This document shows, piece by piece, positions 45,879-54,689 of a stretch of DNA of 64,000 bases. The position numbers and the translations under genes were made by a program. The notes below the pieces were generated by a model. The model worked only from the letters and a program-made list of their open reading frames with translations, was not told where the DNA came from and made no database searches. The first letter of the stretch is position 1. Every line of letters starts with the position of its first letter. Source of the stretch: Planctomycetota bacterium (lineage in GTDB: Bacteria; Planctomycetota; Planctomycetia; Pirellulales; Pirellulaceae); contig CAUJHS010000061.1 of assembly GCA_963204915.1 (NCBI GenBank), positions 62,001 through 126,000 on the forward strand, given 5' to 3'.

Positions 45879-46421
45879 GTGAAGCCAAATCAACCGCTCC
45901 AAGGCCGCCGGATTCTCATGTTCGTGGGCGAGGTATACGAAGACTTGGAACTGTGGTACCCCAAACTGCGGCTGATCGAGGCGGGTGCGGAAGTCATCGT
46001 CGCCGGTCCGGAAGCCAACGAGAAATACGCAGGCAAACACGGCTATCCTTGCGTTTCGGACGCGGCTATTGATGACATGCGCGCTAGCGATTTTGACGGC
46101 GTTGTGATTCCCGGTGGGTTTATGCCCGACAAACTGCGTCGTGACAAGAAAGTTCTGGAACTCGTCCAACAGTTCGCCGCCGCGCAGAAGCCGGTCGCCG
46201 CGATTTGCCATGGCGGCTGGATTCCCATTTCGGCGGGCGTCTACCGCGGCGTGCGCGTCACTGGTTCGGCCGGAATAAAGGACGATCTGGTCAATGCCGG
46301 CGCCATTTGGGAAGACGCGTCAGTCGTGGTGGACCGGAACTTCATTTCCAGCCGCAAACCGGAAGACCTTCCGGACTTTTGCCAAGCGATTCTCGAGGCC
46401 TTCCAGAAAAAAACCACGTGA
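45879..46421 (+). CDS. DJ-1/PfpI family protein (second copy)
   Basis: 180 residues, GTG start, weak ribosome binding site. Canonical PfpI features: VGEVYEDLELWYPKLRL with the Glu partner, VIVAGPEANEKYAGKHG, DGVVIPGGFMPDKLRRD, and the nucleophile elbow AAICHGGWIPISAG with Cys-His. Closer to classical PfpI/YhbO (general stress or deglycase type) than the copy at 36030. Stop and next start overlap as TGATG, so the following gene is likely translationally coupled. The GTG start and absence of a good Shine-Dalgarno sequence suggest modest expression. Confidence 0.92.
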   Translation: MKPNQPLQGRRILMFVGEVYEDLELWYPKLRLIEAGAEVIVAGPEANEKYAGKHGYPCVSDAAIDDMRASDFDGVVIPGGFMPDKLRRDKKVLELVQQFAAAQKPVAAICHGGWIPISAGVYRGVRVTGSAGIKDDLVNAGAIWEDASVVVDRNFISSRKPEDLPDFCQAILEAFQKKTT

Positions 46422-47173
46422 TGCCCATGAATAGAAAAGACGGAAAACTTCGGGTTGTAGCGACATTTCCCGTCGTGGCGATGGCGCTGCTTATCGCCAC
46501 TACTTCCCCCTGGCTGACCCAGGCGTCGGCGGACACTCCTGAAGACGATTACACCCAAGCCCGCCTTGAGGACTTCGGCCTGTCGCCTGTGAAGCCGTCG
46601 AAAGACTCAGTTACAGGCTTCACCGTGGGAGGAGCAAACCCCAGCGCGTTGATTCCCGCTCTGACCGAGATCAATGGTCAAGGCATTGCAAAGCTCGAGG
46701 AGACGATGCGTCCCGGAGCCACTTCCGACGTCAGTTCGACCGCCGGCTTTCTAGGGCCCCAGGAACGGCTGCTCGAGGTGCTTTCGGCGGATAATCGGTA
46801 CGTCGTCGATGAGCTTCATCTAACGCACCAAGAACTAGCGCGGCATCTTCGCTTGGTTGCGGCCATCGCCTCGCGCCGGTTGAATGAAAACAAGGCGCAA
46901 GCGCCGTTTCTCTATCATGGACGACGCTATACCGTCGACTTGAAGTTCTCGCGCGGTTATCAAGAGTCGCCCTTCCGCGATGGCGACAAGTCGAACACCG
47001 ATGTTACCGTCACGAACCTGGACAACGGAAAGTCGATCGAATACAGCTTGCTCGTGCCTTCGATGATCGAACGGTACGGGTTCTATGAGGGCCAGGGAAC
47101 GCCCTACCGCGTTGACCCGCGGCGTGTCGTTGCGGTGTTCGATTTTCTCAAGGGCGATTCGACGCCGCGTTGA
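46421..47173 (+). CDS. Exported protein of unknown function
   Basis: 250 residues. Start ATG overlaps the stop of the PfpI gene (TGATG); another ATG six bases on is possible. A signal peptide covers the first 37 residues (MNRKDGKLRVVATFPVVAMA, cleavage near QASA). No known domain is seen. The middle (about 90-150) is amphipathic helical (GPQERLLEVLSADNRYVVDE, LTHQELARHLRLVAAIASRR). The C-terminal part is beta-rich, with YHGRRYTVDLKFSRGYQESP and SNTDVTVTNLDNGKSIEYS. No catalytic motif or lipobox. Coupling to a PfpI protein suggests a shared condition of expression, not a shared function. Confidence 0.75.
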   Translation: MPMNRKDGKLRVVATFPVVAMALLIATTSPWLTQASADTPEDDYTQARLEDFGLSPVKPSKDSVTGFTVGGANPSALIPALTEINGQGIAKLEETMRPGATSDVSSTAGFLGPQERLLEVLSADNRYVVDELHLTHQELARHLRLVAAIASRRLNENKAQAPFLYHGRRYTVDLKFSRGYQESPFRDGDKSNTDVTVTNLDNGKSIEYSLLVPSMIERYGFYEGQGTPYRVDPRRVVAVFDFLKGDSTPR

Positions 47174-47447
47174 TCTTCGGTCGCAAGCGGCATGGATTTG
47201 TAAAGCAGGGCGCCGTTGGTACGCCATTTGCGGAACCACCGGGTTTAGTTCAAGCCGCACCTTGCCGCGGTCTCCGTTGTCGGGTTGCTTTCTCACGCAA
47301 ATGAACCCGCATAGCGGACATTCTCCGCGAGAACATGGTCATGTGTGTTGCGCCCCGAGCTGGCCGGCGCTTGCATCAACACGCGATGCGGTTTGATTCG
47401 TTCCATTGCCAGACTTTTTACTACTGCATCGCCCAAGGATCGCGCCG

Positions 47448-48425
47448 ATGAAGAAGTTTTTTAACGCCGTCATGCAAGCTGGTAAGGACTTCGGGGAAGA
47501 CGAATGCATGACCAGCGGCGCTGCCATTGCGTATTACACCATCTTCGCGTTGCCGCCATTGTTGGTGTTAGTTTTCTTTATCGCCGATTCGTTTGGCGTA
47601 TCGCGGGAGAGAATGAACCAGATTGTGGAGAATCAGGTTGGAATTCCGCTCGCTACGGCCAACGAGACAGAAGGCGAATCGGCGGACGAAGCCTCCTCGC
47701 GGGGCGCCTCGCTCGAAAGCGTTGTTAGTGACGCCCAGAGCAAGGCCGAAATCGGCGCCTTAGGGCCGTTCTCGCGGATCGCGGGCGTCATCGTGCTGAT
47801 TTTTTCGGCCACCGGCGTATTCGGCCAATTGCAGTTCGCGTTGAACCGCGCCTGGGAAGTCGAGCCGGATCCCCAACAAGGCGGCGTGTTGAACTTCCTG
47901 TTTAAGCGATTGCTTTCGTTGGGAATGATTGTCGTCATCGGCTTCTTGCTGCTCGTATCCATGGTGTTGACTACGGTGCTCGACGAGCTGTCGCACTTGG
48001 TGGTTGGCCAGTCGCCGGGCTCCGTCGGCATGGTTTTCGGCTATCTCTTGAACAATGTCGTGGCGCTTGTCGTCGCGACGATCCTGTTTGCCGCAATGTT
48101 TAAGCTGCTTCCAGACGCGAAGCTGCGCTGGAAAGACGTGTGGATGGGGGCGTTCATTACGGCGCTCTTGTTCGTGATTGGCAAAACTCTGATCGCGTTT
48201 TACCTGCAAAGCTCCGACGTTGGCGCCAGCTGGGGCAGCGCCGCCGCTTCGATGGTGGGTATGTTGGTGTGGGTTTATTACACGTCGCTTATCGTGTTGT
48301 TCGGCGCCGAAATGACGCAAGTTTGGGCGAACCAGTATGGAGGCGGCATTCAGCCTGCACCCGGCGCCGTTCGCAAAGTGGAGGAGAAACGGCACATTCG
48401 CGGTGGCGAACCGCATCCCGCGTAA
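47448..48425 (+). CDS. YihY/virulence factor BrkB family membrane protein
   Basis: 325 residues; the ATG at 47448 has AAGGA ten bases upstream. Six predicted membrane helices in the YihY (UPF0761) pattern: GAAIAYYTIFALPPLLVLVF, then FSRIAGVIVLIFSATGVFGQ, LLSLGMIVVIGFLLLVSMV, a helix with VVALVVATILFAAMF, KLLPDAKLRWKDVWMGAFI and VWVYYTSLIVLFGAEMTQVW. An acidic Ser-rich loop (about 85-115) is inserted before helix 2. Biochemical function of the family is not established, despite the old RNase BN naming. The 274 bases before it (47174-47447) hold no gene that I can see. Confidence 0.92.
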   Translation: MKKFFNAVMQAGKDFGEDECMTSGAAIAYYTIFALPPLLVLVFFIADSFGVSRERMNQIVENQVGIPLATANETEGESADEASSRGASLESVVSDAQSKAEIGALGPFSRIAGVIVLIFSATGVFGQLQFALNRAWEVEPDPQQGGVLNFLFKRLLSLGMIVVIGFLLLVSMVLTTVLDELSHLVVGQSPGSVGMVFGYLLNNVVALVVATILFAAMFKLLPDAKLRWKDVWMGAFITALLFVIGKTLIAFYLQSSDVGASWGSAAASMVGMLVWVYYTSLIVLFGAEMTQVWANQYGGGIQPAPGAVRKVEEKRHIRGGEPHPA

Positions 48426-48552
48426 GCCCCCGTGTGCGGTGATGAATCTTTGCTAAAGTAAAGCCGTTTGGACGACGTTGAACCTCCTCCGCATGCGGTG
48501 CAGTTACCGTCCAGGGAGCCATTAGCGGATCAATCAGCCCACGGCGAAGATC

Positions 48553-49488
48553 ATGGAGCATTTTGCGGATCGACTCTCGGCAGCGGTGCGCCGCTGCGGC
48601 AACCCGGTTTTGGCGGGTTTGGATCCCCGCGCCGCCTCGCTGCCTGGCGGCATGCTGCCCGCGGCGCAACAACACGACCCGCGCGCCGTAGCCGCCGCAT
48701 TTCAGACTTTTTGCTGTGAAGTCATTGACGCCGTGTCTTCGCTTGTGGCGGCCGTGAAGCCGCAAGCGGCGTTTTTTGAGCAATATGGTCCGCATGGCAT
48801 GACGGCCTTGGCGGAAGTGATTCGCTATGCGCGACAATGCGGCTTGCTTGTCATCTTGGACGGCAAGCGGAACGATATCGGCTCTACCGCCGCGGCTTAT
48901 GCCGAAGCATATCTCGGAGCCCAAACGGCCTGGGGCGCCGACGCCCTGACCGTCAGCCCTTATTTGGGCGATGACAGTCTTGAGCCGTTTCTGGCACAAG
49001 CGCAGGCCACCGGTTCGGGCATTTTTGTGCTCGTGAAAACGTCCAATCCTGGCGGTGGAGTCTTCCAAGACTACCTGGGTTCGCACGGGCCGCTCTATCG
49101 CCGAGTTGCGGAGCACGTCGAACGAATGGCTGCCGGCGCCGCAGGCCGATGCGGCTATGGGAGCGTCGGCGCCGTGGTGGGCGCGACGTACCCCGAACAG
49201 CTTGCTGAACTGCGCGCCGCCATGCCGCACACCTGGTTTCTGATTCCCGGTTTTGGCGCGCAAGGCGGCAGCGCGCGAGATGTAGCTGCCGGCTTTGACG
49301 CCCAGGGGCTCGGCGCCATTGTGAATAACTCGCGCGGGTTGATCTTCGCTTACGAGCGAGAGCCGTTTCGCTCTCGCTTTGGACCTGCAGGTTGGCAAGC
49401 AGCCGTCGAGGCCGCCACGCGAGAAATGATTGACCAGCTGGCCGCCGATACTCCTGCTGGGAAGTTACGTACGGCATCTCCCCAGTGA
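48553..49488 (+). CDS. pyrF: Orotidine 5'-phosphate decarboxylase, type 2
   Basis: 311 residues; final enzyme of de novo UMP synthesis, cytoplasmic. It belongs to the longer (type 2, mycobacterial-like) PyrF branch. Active-site motif ILDGKRNDIGSTAAAYA includes Asp103, Lys105 and Asp108, the DxKxxD triad. Other support: VLAGLDPR, VKPQAAFFEQYG, ALTVSPYLGDDSLEPF, FVLVKTSNPG, and PGFGAQGG near the phosphate site. Convergent with the Gfo/Idh gene 28 bases away. No upstream ribosome binding site stands out. Confidence 0.96.
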   Translation: MEHFADRLSAAVRRCGNPVLAGLDPRAASLPGGMLPAAQQHDPRAVAAAFQTFCCEVIDAVSSLVAAVKPQAAFFEQYGPHGMTALAEVIRYARQCGLLVILDGKRNDIGSTAAAYAEAYLGAQTAWGADALTVSPYLGDDSLEPFLAQAQATGSGIFVLVKTSNPGGGVFQDYLGSHGPLYRRVAEHVERMAAGAAGRCGYGSVGAVVGATYPEQLAELRAAMPHTWFLIPGFGAQGGSARDVAAGFDAQGLGAIVNNSRGLIFAYEREPFRSRFGPAGWQAAVEAATREMIDQLAADTPAGKLRTASPQ

Positions 49489-49516
49489 ATCGACTTCTCC
49501 TGAACCGCGGAGCGCA

Positions 49517-50623
49517 TCAAACCGTGAGCGGCGTAATGGCGGAGTTGTTGCGGCTACAGCGAAGACAAGCGTCAAGCACCTGCTGAGTTTTGAGTGCGAT
49601 CTCGCCCCACGTGGGGTCGCACTGCCCCGAGAGCGCCAACACGGCGAAGGTGCGGAACAGGTTCGTTTCCTGAGCCTCGGCCGCGTTGTTGCTATACTCG
49701 CGCACCGCGTGACGTTCGGTGTGCTCCTCCATGTTGAATTGGCAGCCTGTTACTTCAAACCGCGCTTGCGTCGTCGTGTACGCCCCCTCGCTGCCAAAGA
49801 ACGGCAGCACAAAATCGGGCACATGCAAGGATCCCTTCGTTCCGCTGATGTTGGCCCACTGTTGGTTTTCGACGAGGAACGAGCAAAAGAAACTTGCGGT
49901 GACATCGCCTGGGAAAAACAATTCGCCCGAGAATTCGACAGGAACTGCCCCTGGATTGCCTGCCTGGTCCGCCGGCGCGAGCATGCGTCCCGTTACATGC
50001 GTCGGCATTTGATACTTCATGGCCCAAAGCGTGAAGCGGAGGTTGTACCAGCCTAGATCACCTAAACATCCAAGCGGCTCCAGTTGATTGCTCATGCGGA
50101 TATTGTTCTGCACGAACTCTTCCGAGCCGAGAAAGCTGAATTGGGTGGCGATGCGGCGAATACGCCCGACGCGCTCTCCGGCGTCTAGCGTGGCGCGCAT
50201 GTGCTCCAAGCGGCGGCTATGCATGAACATCACGCCGTCCATGAACTGCACGTTGTGTTTTTGACATGCGGAAATCATCTCCGCCAGATCTTCCGCGTTG
50301 GGAGCGCAGGGCTTCTCGCACAATACGTGCTTTCCCGCCTGGGCCGCGCGAATCACCCATGATTTGCGTATGCCCGTGGGAAGCGGAACGTAGACCGCAT
50401 CGATCTCGGGGTTGGCCAGCAATTCTTCGTAGCTGCACGGTTGCGGGGTCCATTTCTGCGGCGCCGACGCCTGGCATTCGTCAATAAACTGTTGAGCGCG
50501 CTCCCGGCTGCGGCTGGCGACCGCCGCCAGCCGACAGTTGCCGGCGTTGCGCAAGGCGTCCCAGTTTTTCCGGGCAATATGGGCGGCACCCAGAATTCCA
50601 AAGCGGCAAAGTGGTTCACTCAT
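49517..50623 (-). CDS. Cytoplasmic Gfo/Idh/MocA oxidoreductase
   Basis: 368 residues; the ATG at 50623 has GGAGGA at ideal spacing, so the in-frame extension to 50707 is not used. Rossmann start CRFGILGAAHIARKN, then LAAVASRSRERA and the nicotinamide-binding LCEKPCAPNAEDLAEMI with Lys of EKP. The C-terminal domain has MDGVMFMHSRRLEHM, GCLGDLGWYNLRFTLWAMKY and GRMLAPADQAG. It lacks a signal peptide, in contrast to the copy at 33514, and is closer to trans-1,2-dihydrobenzene-diol dehydrogenase-like members. Expected activity is NAD(P)-dependent sugar or polyol dehydrogenation; substrate unknown. Confidence 0.93.
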   Translation of the reverse strand: MSEPLCRFGILGAAHIARKNWDALRNAGNCRLAAVASRSRERAQQFIDECQASAPQKWTPQPCSYEELLANPEIDAVYVPLPTGIRKSWVIRAAQAGKHVLCEKPCAPNAEDLAEMISACQKHNVQFMDGVMFMHSRRLEHMRATLDAGERVGRIRRIATQFSFLGSEEFVQNNIRMSNQLEPLGCLGDLGWYNLRFTLWAMKYQMPTHVTGRMLAPADQAGNPGAVPVEFSGELFFPGDVTASFFCSFLVENQQWANISGTKGSLHVPDFVLPFFGSEGAYTTTQARFEVTGCQFNMEEHTERHAVREYSNNAAEAQETNLFRTFAVLALSGQCDPTWGEIALKTQQVLDACLRCSRNNSAITPLTV

Positions 50624-50871
50624 GAGTCTCCTCCAAAACCGAGCATTGTGACGCGACTCCTCCCGGCGCGTCAATGCGTGGACCGCCCACGGCGCCGCAC
50701 GAATCAAGAATGGCCCATGCGTAGGTGGCTCTCGTCAAGCCCGCTTTACCAATCCCTTAGCAAGGGGGACGATAGAAGCATGCTCCAAGTGAACCCGAAC
50801 GGCGGGGTGCGTGTCATAGGCAAGACGCGCGCGTTGTGGTTTGGCGCCTCATCTCGGTTGGCGGATCTGTC

Positions 50872-52686
50872 GTGAACGCGTATCGCTCCTTTTTACGCCT
50901 GCTGGAAGGCTACCGTCGTCGCTATGCGGCGGCGCTGGCGGCGCTCGCGGTAGGCACATGCTTCGCGTATTTGGCTCCGCTCGTGACGCGAGCGACCATC
51001 GATAGTTTGATGGCCGAACTCGGCGACGACGGCGTCATGACGCATCGCTGGATGGCCGACGTGCTAGGAGGACCTTCGCAAATCGTCACGCGGCTTTGGC
51101 TACCGGCGGTAGCTATCGCCGGGCTTGCGATTGCGAGCGGCGTGTGCATGTATTTCAAGGGTCGCTGGGCGGCCCAAGCCAGCGAAGGCGCCATCAGTCG
51201 ACTGCGCGACCGGCTCTACGATCATTTGCAGCGTCTGCCGTGTGCGTGGCATGATCGGCATGAAACAGGAGATCTCGTGCAGCGCTGTACGTCGGACGTG
51301 GAAACCGTGCGCCATTTTCTGGCCTTGCAAGTCGTCGAAATTGGCCGCGCGATTCTGCTGTTCGCCACGGTCATTCCAATTATGTTCTGGTTGCATCCGC
51401 CCATGGCTTTGGTGTCGCTGGCCGGAGCCCCCGTGGTGGTCGCCTTTTGCTTGCTGTTTTTCCGGAGGATTCAGCCCAGTTTTCAGTCGATGGATGAAGC
51501 CGAAGGGCGCATGACGACGGTTTTGCAAGAAAACCTGACCGGCATTCGCGTCGTGCGCGCGTTCGCCCGGCAAGATTTCGAAATGGACAAGTTCGCGGTC
51601 GCCAACCGGGACTACCGCGACCGGCACTTTCGTCTCATTTCACTAATGGCCGTGTTCTGGCCGGCAAGCGACTTATTGGTTCTCAGCCAGCAGGCCGCGG
51701 TGTTAATCATCGGCGCGTGGTGGGCGGCCGCAGGCAAGATCACGGTCGGCACCCTGGTCGCCTTTTTGGCGTTTGTGGCGATGTACATCTGGCCGGTACG
51801 ACAAATGGGCCGCATTCTGGCCGACCTGGGAAAGGCGCTTGTCTCCCTGCGCCGCATTGAAGAAATCCTGCATGCCGAACCGGAGGCGGCGGCGACCGAA
51901 GAGCTGACCACTCTTCCAGACAGGCTTGAAGGTCGGATCGAGTTCGACGGCGTCAGCTTCGCCTACGATCCAGGACGCGACGTGCTGCATGATGTCTCTT
52001 TCTCCATTGAACCGGGGCAAACGCTGGCGATTCTTGGTCCCTCGGGCGCGGGCAAGACAACGTTAGTGCAACTGCTGCTGCGATTGTATGACGGCGCTCG
52101 CGGCTCGATCCGTTTGGATGGCTGCGACCTGCGCTCGTGGCCGCGGCAGTGGCTTCGCTCGCAATTGAGCGTGGTCATGCAAGAGCCGTTCTTGTTTTCC
52201 AAAACGTTACGCGAGAATATCGCCCTGGGACGCCGCGACGCCGAAGAGCAAGAATTGTTCGAAGCGGCGGAAATGGCGGCTGTTCACGAGGCGATCTCTT
52301 CGTTCGAGCGCGGTTATGACACCTTGGTGGGCGAACGCGGCGTCACGCTTTCCGGCGGACAACGGCAACGCGTAGCGCTGGCCCGCGCGTTGCTTCAGCA
52401 ACCAGCCGTGCTGGTGCTGGATGACGCGCTGAGCGCCGTGGATGCTGAGACCGAAACCATGATCTTGCGCGCCCTGCGGGAACGTCGCGGGCGACATACC
52501 ACGCTGGTCATCGCGCACCGACTGTCCACGTTGTGCCATGCCGACAAGATCATCGTTCTCTCGGCAGGCCGCATCGTACAGCAAGGCACGCATGACGAGT
52601 TGATGCGGCAAGACGGACCTTATCGTCGCCTTGATGAAATTCAAGGCGACCAGGCGCACGCGATCGCGTCCGGTGGCGCCAAGTAG
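50872..52686 (+). CDS. Heterodimeric ABC exporter subunit A (degenerate ATP site, MdlA-like)
   Basis: 604 residues from a GTG at 50872; an in-frame GTG at 50836 is an alternative. Type IV exporter half-transporter: six membrane helices (about 20-330), then an NBD. Walker A GPSGAGKT (about 390), signature TLSGGQRQRVALARAL (about 492) and Walker B VLVLDDALSAVD. The residue after the Walker B Asp is Asp instead of the catalytic Glu, as in MdlA and TM287. The neighbour gene encodes the partner with the canonical Glu. This combination marks a heterodimer with one degenerate site. Expected role: export of drugs, lipids or peptides across the inner membrane. Substrate unknown. Confidence 0.92.
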   Translation: MNAYRSFLRLLEGYRRRYAAALAALAVGTCFAYLAPLVTRATIDSLMAELGDDGVMTHRWMADVLGGPSQIVTRLWLPAVAIAGLAIASGVCMYFKGRWAAQASEGAISRLRDRLYDHLQRLPCAWHDRHETGDLVQRCTSDVETVRHFLALQVVEIGRAILLFATVIPIMFWLHPPMALVSLAGAPVVVAFCLLFFRRIQPSFQSMDEAEGRMTTVLQENLTGIRVVRAFARQDFEMDKFAVANRDYRDRHFRLISLMAVFWPASDLLVLSQQAAVLIIGAWWAAAGKITVGTLVAFLAFVAMYIWPVRQMGRILADLGKALVSLRRIEEILHAEPEAAATEELTTLPDRLEGRIEFDGVSFAYDPGRDVLHDVSFSIEPGQTLAILGPSGAGKTTLVQLLLRLYDGARGSIRLDGCDLRSWPRQWLRSQLSVVMQEPFLFSKTLRENIALGRRDAEEQELFEAAEMAAVHEAISSFERGYDTLVGERGVTLSGGQRQRVALARALLQQPAVLVLDDALSAVDAETETMILRALRERRGRHTTLVIAHRLSTLCHADKIIVLSAGRIVQQGTHDELMRQDGPYRRLDEIQGDQAHAIASGGAK

Positions 52687-52749
52687 CGCGACGGAACGTT
52701 ATTCAGCCCCTCGATCGACCGTTCCCGATTTTCACGCCCTGCGCACCTT

Positions 52750-54600
52750 ATGGCGATGTTTCACGACGACGACCAACCACGACGTTTCAATCTTTCGGTC
52801 TGGCTCCGCGTGCTGCGTCTGGCGCGGCCATACCTTCGGCATGCCGTCGGGCTGGGATTGATGGCGATTTCGATTGCCGCGTGCGAAACCTTAATGCCCT
52901 ATCTTTCCGGGCGAATTATCGACCGCGTCGAATCCTTCGGCGTCGATGCCGTTTTCTGGCGGCTTGCCGGCGCGTACGTGGCGGTGGTCGTGGGCATTTG
53001 CACATTCATCGCTGGGTTTATCCTGTTGGCCGGCCGCATTGCCAGCGGTGTGAGCCATGACATTCGACACGCCAGCTTCGCGAAACTCCAGCAGTTGTCG
53101 TTCTCCTATTTCGACCGGCGTCCCGTGGGCTGGCTCATGTCGCGGCTCACTTCCGACTGCGACCGGTTGTCGCGCATCATCGGCTGGACGCTGCTCGATT
53201 TCGTTTGGGGCTTTAGTTTAATTTTCGGTATTGCCACGGCGATGTTGTTCTTGAATTGGCGCCTTGGCTTGCTGGTGTTGTTGGTCACGCCTCCTATGGC
53301 CGCCGCGAGTGCGTTTTTTCAACGGAAATTGCTGCACAGCGCCCGCGCGATCCGCAAATCAAACGCCGAGATCACGGCCGCGTTCAATGAAAGTATTATG
53401 GGGGTGCGCACCACCAAGGCCCTGGTGCGTGAAGACGCGAACTTGAGCGAGTTCCAGGAGGCCTCGTCGCGCATGTACGAGCACTCGGTGCGCAATGCGC
53501 TTCAATCGGCGTTGTACCTTCCGTTAATCATCGCCATGGGCAGTATCATGGCGGGGTTGGCGGTGTGGTTCGGAGGCGTACGCGTGCTCGAAGGCGTCAT
53601 CAGCATTGGGGTGCTGGTGTCGTTTATCAACTATGCGGGCCTGTTCTTCGAGCCGGTGCAACAAATGGCCCGGCAATTAACCGAATTGCAAATGGCCGGC
53701 GCTGCGGCGGAACGCATCGTCAAACTGCTCAACACCGATCCGGCGATTAAAGACTCGCCCGAAGTGCAGGCCGCGTTGGCCGCGTACGCCCATCGGCCGC
53801 GCTCGCCGGGAATGGCGCCGGATGGATTCGACGAGCAGATCCACACGATCGAATTTCGCAACGTCGGCTTTACTTACGAAGGCGGCGAAAAGGTGCTGGA
53901 GGGGTTCAACCTGACGGTTCATGCTGGCGAGACGATCGCCCTGGTTGGCGCTACCGGAGGAGGAAAGACCACCATCGTCAGCCTGTTATGCCGTTTTTAT
54001 GAGCCGACCGTCGGCGAGGTGCTGTTGAACGGTGTGGACTACCGGCGGCGCAGCCTGGCATGGCACCAACGACAGTTGGGCATCGTGCTTCAGGCGCCGC
54101 ACTTGTTCAGTGGCTCCATTCGCGAAAACATTCGTTACGGCCGGCTGGACGCCGCCGAGGAAGAGATTATTGCAGCCGCGAAACTGGCCGGCGCGCACGA
54201 ATTCATCGTCGAGACGCCCGGCGACTACGAAGCGGAAGTCGGCGAAGGCGGAAATCGGCTTTCCACAGGGCAAAAGCAGCTCATCGCTTTGGCCCGCGCC
54301 ATTCTGGCCGACCCGCAAATCTTTGTGATGGACGAAGCCACGTCTTCGGTGGATACCGAAACCGAGCAACTGATCCAACAAGGCGTGGAACGTGTGCTGG
54401 AAGGCCGCACCAGCTTTATCATCGCGCACCGCTTGTCAACCATTCGTTCCGCCGATCGTATTTTGGTGATCGAGCGCGGACGTGTGGTCGAAGTGGGCGC
54501 CCACGACGAATTACTTGCCCGGCGCGGACGGTACTTCGATTTGTACCGACGCCAGTTCAGCGAACAACGCTTGGCGGAGTTGCTGCCCGAAGGAGCGTAA
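52750..54600 (+). CDS. Heterodimeric ABC exporter subunit B (MdlB-like)
   Basis: 616 residues, 63 bases after its partner. Six membrane helices (about 25-330) and an NBD with Walker A GATGGGKTT (about 400), a non-standard signature RLSTGQKQLIALARAIL, Walker B IFVMDEATSSVDTETE with the catalytic Glu, and H-loop IIAHRLST. In a heterodimer the composite site formed by partner A's Walker motifs and this LSTGQ signature would be degenerate, and the other (Walker motifs here, LSGGQ in A) canonical. About 30 residues (LAAYAHRPRSPGMAPDGFDE) form an insertion before the NBD. Phosphodiesterase gene follows after 89 bases. Confidence 0.93.
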   Translation: MAMFHDDDQPRRFNLSVWLRVLRLARPYLRHAVGLGLMAISIAACETLMPYLSGRIIDRVESFGVDAVFWRLAGAYVAVVVGICTFIAGFILLAGRIASGVSHDIRHASFAKLQQLSFSYFDRRPVGWLMSRLTSDCDRLSRIIGWTLLDFVWGFSLIFGIATAMLFLNWRLGLLVLLVTPPMAAASAFFQRKLLHSARAIRKSNAEITAAFNESIMGVRTTKALVREDANLSEFQEASSRMYEHSVRNALQSALYLPLIIAMGSIMAGLAVWFGGVRVLEGVISIGVLVSFINYAGLFFEPVQQMARQLTELQMAGAAAERIVKLLNTDPAIKDSPEVQAALAAYAHRPRSPGMAPDGFDEQIHTIEFRNVGFTYEGGEKVLEGFNLTVHAGETIALVGATGGGKTTIVSLLCRFYEPTVGEVLLNGVDYRRRSLAWHQRQLGIVLQAPHLFSGSIRENIRYGRLDAAEEEIIAAAKLAGAHEFIVETPGDYEAEVGEGGNRLSTGQKQLIALARAILADPQIFVMDEATSSVDTETEQLIQQGVERVLEGRTSFIIAHRLSTIRSADRILVIERGRVVEVGAHDELLARRGRYFDLYRRQFSEQRLAELLPEGA

Positions 54601-54689
54601 CCCCCCGCCGCACGAAGTCATCACGGTGCTTGTATGCCCGAAGGCGAGTGACTATACCAGGAACATTCCTCTGGTTAGGAGTCACAGTA

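Noticed and set aside
45717-46211. 164-codon minus-strand frame opposite the second DJ-1 gene
   Set aside because: The plus strand encodes all PfpI motifs with intact active site. The opposite frame has none.
54060-54689. N-terminal extension of the phosphodiesterase frame into the ABC transporter gene
   Set aside because: It is the third frame of the ABC gene and has no resemblance to the family. ATG 54690 starts a clean signal peptide.
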